NCBI GenBank assembly: GCA_017516785.1
Contig: JAFXAV010000075.1
Location: 62,001 to 126,000 of the forward strand
Reading direction: 5' to 3'
Origin: Oscillospiraceae bacterium
Lineage (GTDB): Bacteria; Bacillota_A; Clostridia; Oscillospirales; Oscillospiraceae
Length of the DNA: 64,000 nt
Shown piece after piece: positions 59,969-64,000 of the stretch; the first letter of the stretch is position 1; every line of letters starts with the position of its first letter. Below the pieces are notes generated by a model, which was not told the DNA's origin, did no database searches, and saw only the letters and a list, made by a program, of their open reading frames with translations. The position numbers were made by a program, and so were the translations under genes.

Positions 59969-59997
59969 TTGACAGAAAACCGAAAACATGGTATAAT
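59969..59997 (+). promoter_or_regulatory. Consensus promoter of the pyr operon
   Basis: TTGACA at 59969-59974, 17-base spacer, TATAAT at 59992-59997. The leader is about 110 bases. Confidence 0.85.
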
Positions 59998-60060
59998 GCA
60001 CTGGTACAAATGCGAAGACCGCCCTGCAGGACCGGAACGCGCAAAGCGTATAAATCCCCC

Positions 60061-60091
60061 GTCTTGCCGGAACTGCGGCAAGGCTTTTTTT
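60061..60091 (+). terminator. Leader terminator (attenuator) upstream of pyrC
   Basis: CTTGCCG (60063-60069) pairs with CGGCAAG (60076-60082), extended by two more pairs, followed by seven T. It lies between the promoter and the pyrC ATG, so the operon must be read through it. Confidence 0.78.
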
Positions 60092-60112
60092 ATGACAGAA
60101 AGGAGAACACCC

Positions 60113-61333
60113 ATGGCTGAGCAGATGAAGGCAAAGGTTTACGAGACCGCTCTCGCTGCGGACTTTGGCACCAGTGTTGCGTCTTGTGTCGTGTCCAACC
60201 ATCTCGATGTTTTCAATTCCCCCAGATACGCAATCTTTCCCGGCTTTTGTGATGTACATGTACATTTCAGAGAGCCGGGTTTTTCGTACAAGGAGACCAT
60301 CGCAAGCGGTTCCTACAGTGCAGCCAGGGGCGGCTACACTGCAGTTTGCACCATGCCCAACCTGAATCCCGTTCCCGACTCTGTGGAGCATCTGAAGGCT
60401 CAGACCGATATCATCGAGACTGACGCCTGCATCCATGTCTACCCCTACGGTGCCATCACCGTGGGCGAAAAGGGCGAGACAATGGCAGATCTGGAAGGTA
60501 TGGCTCCCAATGTATGTGCCTTCTCCGACGACGGCAAGGGCGTTCAGTCTGATGCTATGATGCGCGAGGCTATGATCCGGGCCAAGGCTCTGGACAAGAT
60601 GATCGTCGCCCACTGTGAGGTCAATGACCTGCTCCACGGCGGCTACATCCACGACGGCGAGTACGCCAAGCTCCACGGCCACCGGGGCATCTGCTCCGAA
60701 AGCGAGTGGGCCCAGGTCGCCCGTGACATCGAACTGGTGAAGGAAATCGGCTGCAAGTATCATGTCTGCCACATCTCCACCAAGGAAACTGTGGACATCA
60801 TCCGCAAGGCCAAGGCCGAGGGTGTGGACATCACCTGCGAGACCGGCCCCCACTACCTGGTCATGAATGACATGGACCTGCAGGAGCACGGCCGCTTCAA
60901 GATGAATCCCCCCATCCGCTCCGAAGAGGACCGCAAGGCTCTGCTGGAGGGCATCCTGGACGGCACCATCGACATGCTGGCCACCGACCATGCCCCTCAC
61001 TCCGCCGAGGAAAAGAGCAGAGGTCTTGAAAAGAGTGTCTTCGGCATTGTCGGTCTTGAAACCGCATTCCCCATTATGTACACTTATCTGGTAAAGCCCG
61101 GCATCATGACCATGGAAAAGCTGGTGGACGTAATGGTGGATGCTCCCAGAAAGTGCTTCGGTCTCCCCCTGGGCTGTGACTTCACGATCTGGGATCTGGA
61201 AGCCGAATACGAAATTGACCCCGATGAGTTCGTTTCCCTGGGCAAGGCTACCACCTTCAACGGCTGGAAAGTAAACGGCCGCTGCATGGCCACCGTCTGT
61301 GACGGCAAGGTAGTCTACCGCGAGAAAAATTAA
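60113..61333 (+). CDS. pyrC: Dihydroorotase
   Basis: A 406-residue class I dihydroorotase. The metal motif is CDVHVHFREPGFSYKE near residue 50, with TAVCTMPNLNPVPDS, MIVAHCEVNDL, YHVCHISTKETVD and ATDHAPHSAEEKSRG (the Asp ligand) in order. It cyclises carbamoyl-aspartate to dihydroorotate. The start at 60113 (MAEQMKAKVYE) follows AAAGGAG; longer readings cross the leader terminator. It heads a pyrC-K-D-F-E operon that lacks pyrB at this site. Confidence 0.95.
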   Translation: MAEQMKAKVYETALAADFGTSVASCVVSNHLDVFNSPRYAIFPGFCDVHVHFREPGFSYKETIASGSYSAARGGYTAVCTMPNLNPVPDSVEHLKAQTDIIETDACIHVYPYGAITVGEKGETMADLEGMAPNVCAFSDDGKGVQSDAMMREAMIRAKALDKMIVAHCEVNDLLHGGYIHDGEYAKLHGHRGICSESEWAQVARDIELVKEIGCKYHVCHISTKETVDIIRKAKAEGVDITCETGPHYLVMNDMDLQEHGRFKMNPPIRSEEDRKALLEGILDGTIDMLATDHAPHSAEEKSRGLEKSVFGIVGLETAFPIMYTYLVKPGIMTMEKLVDVMVDAPRKCFGLPLGCDFTIWDLEAEYEIDPDEFVSLGKATTFNGWKVNGRCMATVCDGKVVYREKN

Positions 61334-61343
61334 GAGGTGAATT

Positions 61344-62078
61344 ATGAAACAGAGTATTTTTACGATCCTTGAAAATACCGCGCTGACCAAGGACGTGTTC
61401 AAGATGGTTCTGGAGGGCGACACCTCCCCCATCACCGCTTCCGGTCAGTTCGTCAACATCCTGCTGGACGGCTTCTTCCTGCGCCGTCCCATCTCCGTCT
61501 GCGACTGGGATGAGAAGACCCTGACCATCGTCTACAAGGTAGTCGGTCACGGTACTGAAGCCATGAGCAAAATGGAAAAAGGCAAGCAGCTGGATATCCT
61601 CACCGGCCTGGGCAACGGTTACGATCTGACTCTGGCTGGCGAGCGCCCCGTTCTGCTGGGCGGCGGCGTGGGCGTGCCTCCCATGTACGGCTGCGCCAAG
61701 GAGCTGGTGAAGCTCGGCATCAAGCCCTACGTCATTCTGGGCTTCAACGTCAAGGACGAAATCTTCTATGAAGAAGAATTCAAGGCACTGGGCTGTGAGA
61801 CCGTGGTCACTACCGTGGACGGCTCCTACGGCATCAAGGGTTTTGTCACCAACGCCCTGCCTGAAGACTACACCTATTTCTACACCTGCGGCCCCGAGCC
61901 TATGCTAAAGGCCGTCTACAAGGCAACCAATACCTCCGGCCAGATGAGCTTTGAAGAGCGCATGGGCTGTGGCTTCGGCGCCTGCATGGGCTGCAGCTGC
62001 AAAACCCTCACCGGCTACAAGCGCATCTGCAAGGAAGGCCCCGTCATGAAGAAGGAGGAGATCTTATGGGAAAGCTGA
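61344..62078 (+). CDS. pyrK: Dihydroorotate dehydrogenase electron transfer subunit
   Basis: A 244-residue FAD and [2Fe-2S] subunit. It has FLRRPISVCDWDEKTL and VGHGTEAMSKMEKGKQLDIL for FAD, LLGGGVGVPPMYGCAKEL for NAD, and the C-terminal cluster GCGFGACMGCSCKT plus RICKEGP. It passes electrons from PyrD to NAD. Its stop overlaps the pyrD start by 13 bases. Confidence 0.95.
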   Translation: MKQSIFTILENTALTKDVFKMVLEGDTSPITASGQFVNILLDGFFLRRPISVCDWDEKTLTIVYKVVGHGTEAMSKMEKGKQLDILTGLGNGYDLTLAGERPVLLGGGVGVPPMYGCAKELVKLGIKPYVILGFNVKDEIFYEEEFKALGCETVVTTVDGSYGIKGFVTNALPEDYTYFYTCGPEPMLKAVYKATNTSGQMSFEERMGCGFGACMGCSCKTLTGYKRICKEGPVMKKEEILWES

Positions 62079-62977
62079 GTGTCAATCTGTGCGGCATTGA
62101 AATGGATAACCCCATTATCCCTGCTTCCGGTACCTTTGGCTTCGGCTATGAGTTTGCCGAACTGTATGACATCAACGAGCTGGGCACCTTCTCCTTCAAG
62201 GGTACCACCAAGGATCCCCGCTTCGGCAACCCCACTCCCCGTATCGCAGAGTGCTACTCCGGCATGATCAACGCCGTGGGTCTGCAGAACCCCGGCGTGG
62301 AAAAAGTCATCTCCGAGGAACTGCCCAAGCTGAAGAAGTGCTTTAACAAGCCCGTTATGGCGAATGTCTCCGGTTTCTCCGTGGAAGACTACGCCTACAC
62401 CTGCGAAAAGCTGGACAAGGAAGAGCAGGTCGGCTGGCTGGAAGTCAACGTCTCCTGCCCCAACGTCCACGGCGGCGGCATGAGCTTCGGCACCCAGCCT
62501 GAGGCTGCAGCCGAAATCACCCGTGCTGTCAAGGCCGTCACCACCAAGCCCGTCATCATCAAGCTGAGCCCCAATGTCACCGACATCGTCTCCATCGCCA
62601 AGGCCTGCGAAGACGCCGGTGCCGACGGCATCAGCCTGATCAACACCATGCTGGGCATGCGCATCAACCTGAAGACCCGCACCCCCGTCATTGCCAACAA
62701 GATGGGCGGCTTCTCCGGCCCCGCCATCTTCCCCGTTGCCGTGCGCATGGTCTACCAGGTTGCCCACGCCGTTAACATCCCCGTTGTGGGCATGGGCGGT
62801 GTCAGCTGCGCCGAAGACGTCATCGAACTGATGCTGGCAGGCGCCACCGCAGTTGAAGTCGGCGCTGCAAACCTCGTCAATCCGTATGTCTGCCGTGATA
62901 TCATCCGGGATCTGCCCGAGGTCATGGCCAAGTATAGAATCAACACCTTAAGTGAAATTATAGGAGGCGTAAAATAA
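62066..62977 (+). CDS. pyrD: Dihydroorotate dehydrogenase catalytic subunit (class 1B)
   Basis: A 303-residue FMN enzyme: GTTKDPRFGNPTPRIAEC, catalytic Cys in NVSCPNVHGGGMSFGTQP, FMN-binding lysine in VIIKLSPNVTDI, and VGMGGVSCAEDVIELMLAGA. The partner PyrK makes it NAD-dependent. The TAATG overlap with pyrF implies coupling. Confidence 0.96.
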   Translation: MGKLSVNLCGIEMDNPIIPASGTFGFGYEFAELYDINELGTFSFKGTTKDPRFGNPTPRIAECYSGMINAVGLQNPGVEKVISEELPKLKKCFNKPVMANVSGFSVEDYAYTCEKLDKEEQVGWLEVNVSCPNVHGGGMSFGTQPEAAAEITRAVKAVTTKPVIIKLSPNVTDIVSIAKACEDAGADGISLINTMLGMRINLKTRTPVIANKMGGFSGPAIFPVAVRMVYQVAHAVNIPVVGMGGVSCAEDVIELMLAGATAVEVGAANLVNPYVCRDIIRDLPEVMAKYRINTLSEIIGGVK

Positions 62978-63681
62978 TGGGTAAAGACGTAATCGTAGCA
63001 TGTGACTTTGCTTCCGCTGAAGCAACCTATGCATTCCTGGACAAGTTTGCAAACTGCGCCCGCAAGCCCTTTGTCAAGATTGGCATGGAGCTGTACTACG
63101 CAGAAGGCCCCGCCATCGTCAAGGGCATCAAGGCCCGCGGCCACAAGATCTTTCTGGATCTGAAGCTGCATGACATCCCCAACACCGTCAAGAAGGCCAT
63201 GGCTGTTCTGTCCCGCCTGGATGTTGACATCACCAACCTGCATGCCGCAGGCGCCACCGCCATGATGCAGGGCGCTCTGGAAGGCCTGACCCGCCCCGAC
63301 GGCACCCGTCCTCTGCTGATCGCTGTCACCCAGCTGACCTCCACCGACCAGGAGACCATGGAGCGCGACCTGCTGATCAAGGAGCCCATCGATCAGGTCG
63401 TTATGCACTACGCTGAGACTGCCAAGAACGCAGGTCTGGACGGCGTTGTCTGCTCCCCCCTGGAAGCCGGCAAGGTTCACGACCGCTGCGGTCAGAATTT
63501 CCTGACCATCACCCCCGGCGTCCGCTTTGCTGACGGCGACATCGGCGACCAGAAGCGCGTCATGACTCCCGCCGCCGCCAAGGCCATCGGCTCCGACTAC
63601 ATCGTTGTCGGCCGTCCCATCACCGCTGCTGCCGACCCCGTTGCCGCTTACGAGCGCTGCGTCGCTGACTTCGTCGACTAA
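62977..63681 (+). CDS. pyrF: Orotidine-5'-phosphate decarboxylase
   Basis: A 234-residue OMP decarboxylase: VIVACDFASAEATYAFLD, the catalytic Lys-Asp pair in FLDLKLHDIPNTVKKAM, and the C-terminal SDYIVVGRPITAAADPVAAY. It catalyses OMP to UMP. GGAGGCG lies before the ATG, whose first base is the last base of the pyrD stop. Confidence 0.96.
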   Translation: MGKDVIVACDFASAEATYAFLDKFANCARKPFVKIGMELYYAEGPAIVKGIKARGHKIFLDLKLHDIPNTVKKAMAVLSRLDVDITNLHAAGATAMMQGALEGLTRPDGTRPLLIAVTQLTSTDQETMERDLLIKEPIDQVVMHYAETAKNAGLDGVVCSPLEAGKVHDRCGQNFLTITPGVRFADGDIGDQKRVMTPAAAKAIGSDYIVVGRPITAAADPVAAYERCVADFVD

Positions 63682-63699
63682 GATTGTTAATACGCATGT

Positions 63700-63724
63700 C
63701 ATGGAGGATCTTCGGTCCTCCATG
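63700..63724 (+). promoter_or_regulatory. Hairpin between pyrF and pyrE
   Basis: CATGGAGGA (63700-63708) pairs with TCCTCCATG (63716-63724). No T-run, so read-through to pyrE is expected; it could stabilise or process the mRNA. Confidence 0.55.
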
Positions 63725-63752
63725 GCAGAGTCCAAATAAAAGGAGATAAATC

Positions 63753-64000
63753 ATGGAAGCTTATAAGAGAGAGTTTATTGAGTTCCTGAAGAGCGCCAAT
63801 GTTCTGAAGTTCGGCGATTTCATCGCCAAGTCCGGCCGCCGGATCCCCTACTTCGTCAACGCAGGCGAAATCAAGACCGGTGATCAAATCTGCAAGCTGG
63901 GCGAGTTCTACGCCAAGGCATACGCAGACAAGCTGGGCGACAAGAAGACCGTCCTGTACGGCCCCGCTTACAAGGGTATTCCCATCGCTGTCGCTGTTTC
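63753..64000 (+). CDS. pyrE: Orotate phosphoribosyltransferase (partial, cut by window edge)
   Basis: The first 82 codons are present: [20 protein letters not shown], then the [20 protein letters not shown] segment typical of OPRTase and [16 protein letters not shown]. It attaches PRPP to orotate to make OMP, upstream of PyrF. AAAGGAG precedes the ATG at good spacing. Confidence 0.93.
   Translation, partial: MEAYKREFIEFLKSANVLKFGDFIAKSGRRIPYFVNAGEIKTGDQICKLGEFYAKAYADKLGDKKTVLYGPAYKGIPIAVAV

Larger units (their letters stand above)
59845..60112. other. Divergent region between yqeC and the pyr operon, with pyr leader
   Basis: 268 bases. An extended -10 promoter for yqeBC lies on the minus strand at 59894-59902. 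The consensus pyr promoter is at 59969-59997 and a leader terminator at 60061-60091. No gene is seen. Confidence 0.65.

Noticed and set aside
1..64000. CRISPR arrays, tRNA or rRNA genes, insertion sequences, prophage genes
   Set aside because: Looked for regular short repeats, cloverleaf-like or rRNA sequences, transposase or integrase motifs; none were recognised. A tRNAscan or Infernal run would settle the RNA genes.

Overview
The window looks like a chromosomal segment of a strictly anaerobic, fairly GC-rich gut Firmicute (class Clostridia, most like Oscillospirales/Oscillospiraceae). The grounds are AGGAGG-type ribosome binding sites, canonical TTGACA/TATAAT promoters, wall proteins anchored by cell-wall-binding repeat 2 (CWB2) domains, a class 1B (PyrDK) pyrimidine pathway, and a selenium-dependent molybdenum hydroxylase system of the kind found in purine-fermenting clostridia. 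The species call is inference. I see no rRNA, tRNA, CRISPR array, insertion sequence or prophage.

Layout. 0-5.2 kb: P-II-like protein (cut by the edge) with a DUF1538 membrane protein, a VanZ-family protein with a large extra domain, a histidine phosphatase and a membrane-bound XRE regulator. 5.2-8.7 kb: serine operon apgM-serC-serA on the minus strand. 8.9-13.6 kb: CotH/lamin-tail protein, VTC-domain protein and DUF4956 membrane protein. 13.8-19 kb: plsY, an F420 ligase-family protein, and a hydrolase-acyltransferase fusion followed by a zinc-ribbon membrane protein.

19-24 kb: selenium island 1. A class V desulfurase/lyase and a LysR regulator are divergent from yedE-yedF-DUF3343-selD. 24-27.1 kb: a transglutaminase-like surface protein and an N-acyl-D-amino-acid deacylase. 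27.4-43.6 kb: the selenium-linked purine (urate/xanthine) catabolic cluster: YheO-type regulator, ssnA, ygfK, xdh, a polyferredoxin, ygeX, ygeY, ygeW, a carbamate kinase, a dihydropyrimidinase and a RidA deaminase. 58.2-59.8 kb: selenium island 2 (yqeB-yqeC), which matures the selenium-dependent molybdenum hydroxylases. Together these suggest a pathway that takes up selenium (YedE), activates it (SelD, desulfurase), builds the Mo-Se enzyme (YqeB/YqeC), opens purines (Xdh, SsnA, YgfK, hydantoinase-like enzyme), and recovers pyruvate, ammonia and ATP through YgeY/YgeW/YgeX and carbamate kinase.

43.6-53.7 kb: three large exported proteins share a transglutaminase-like region, Cys-rich repeats and C-terminal CWB2 repeats. 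One has lost its catalytic Cys and His; another has its transglutaminase core split by an insertion of roughly 420 residues. 53.8-55.2 kb: MarR-DegV operon with two clear palindromic operators. 55.4-58.2 kb: trkA-trkH potassium uptake. 60-64 kb: pyrC-pyrK-pyrD-pyrF-pyrE with a strong promoter and a leader terminator. pyrE is cut by the window edge.

Starts were chosen by Shine-Dalgarno spacing and family alignment from memory; no database search was run. The purine cluster, yedE and the 1637-residue wall protein share a CGT/CGC-, GTT- and GCT-rich codon bias that contrasts with neighbours rich in CGG, which suggests high expression.
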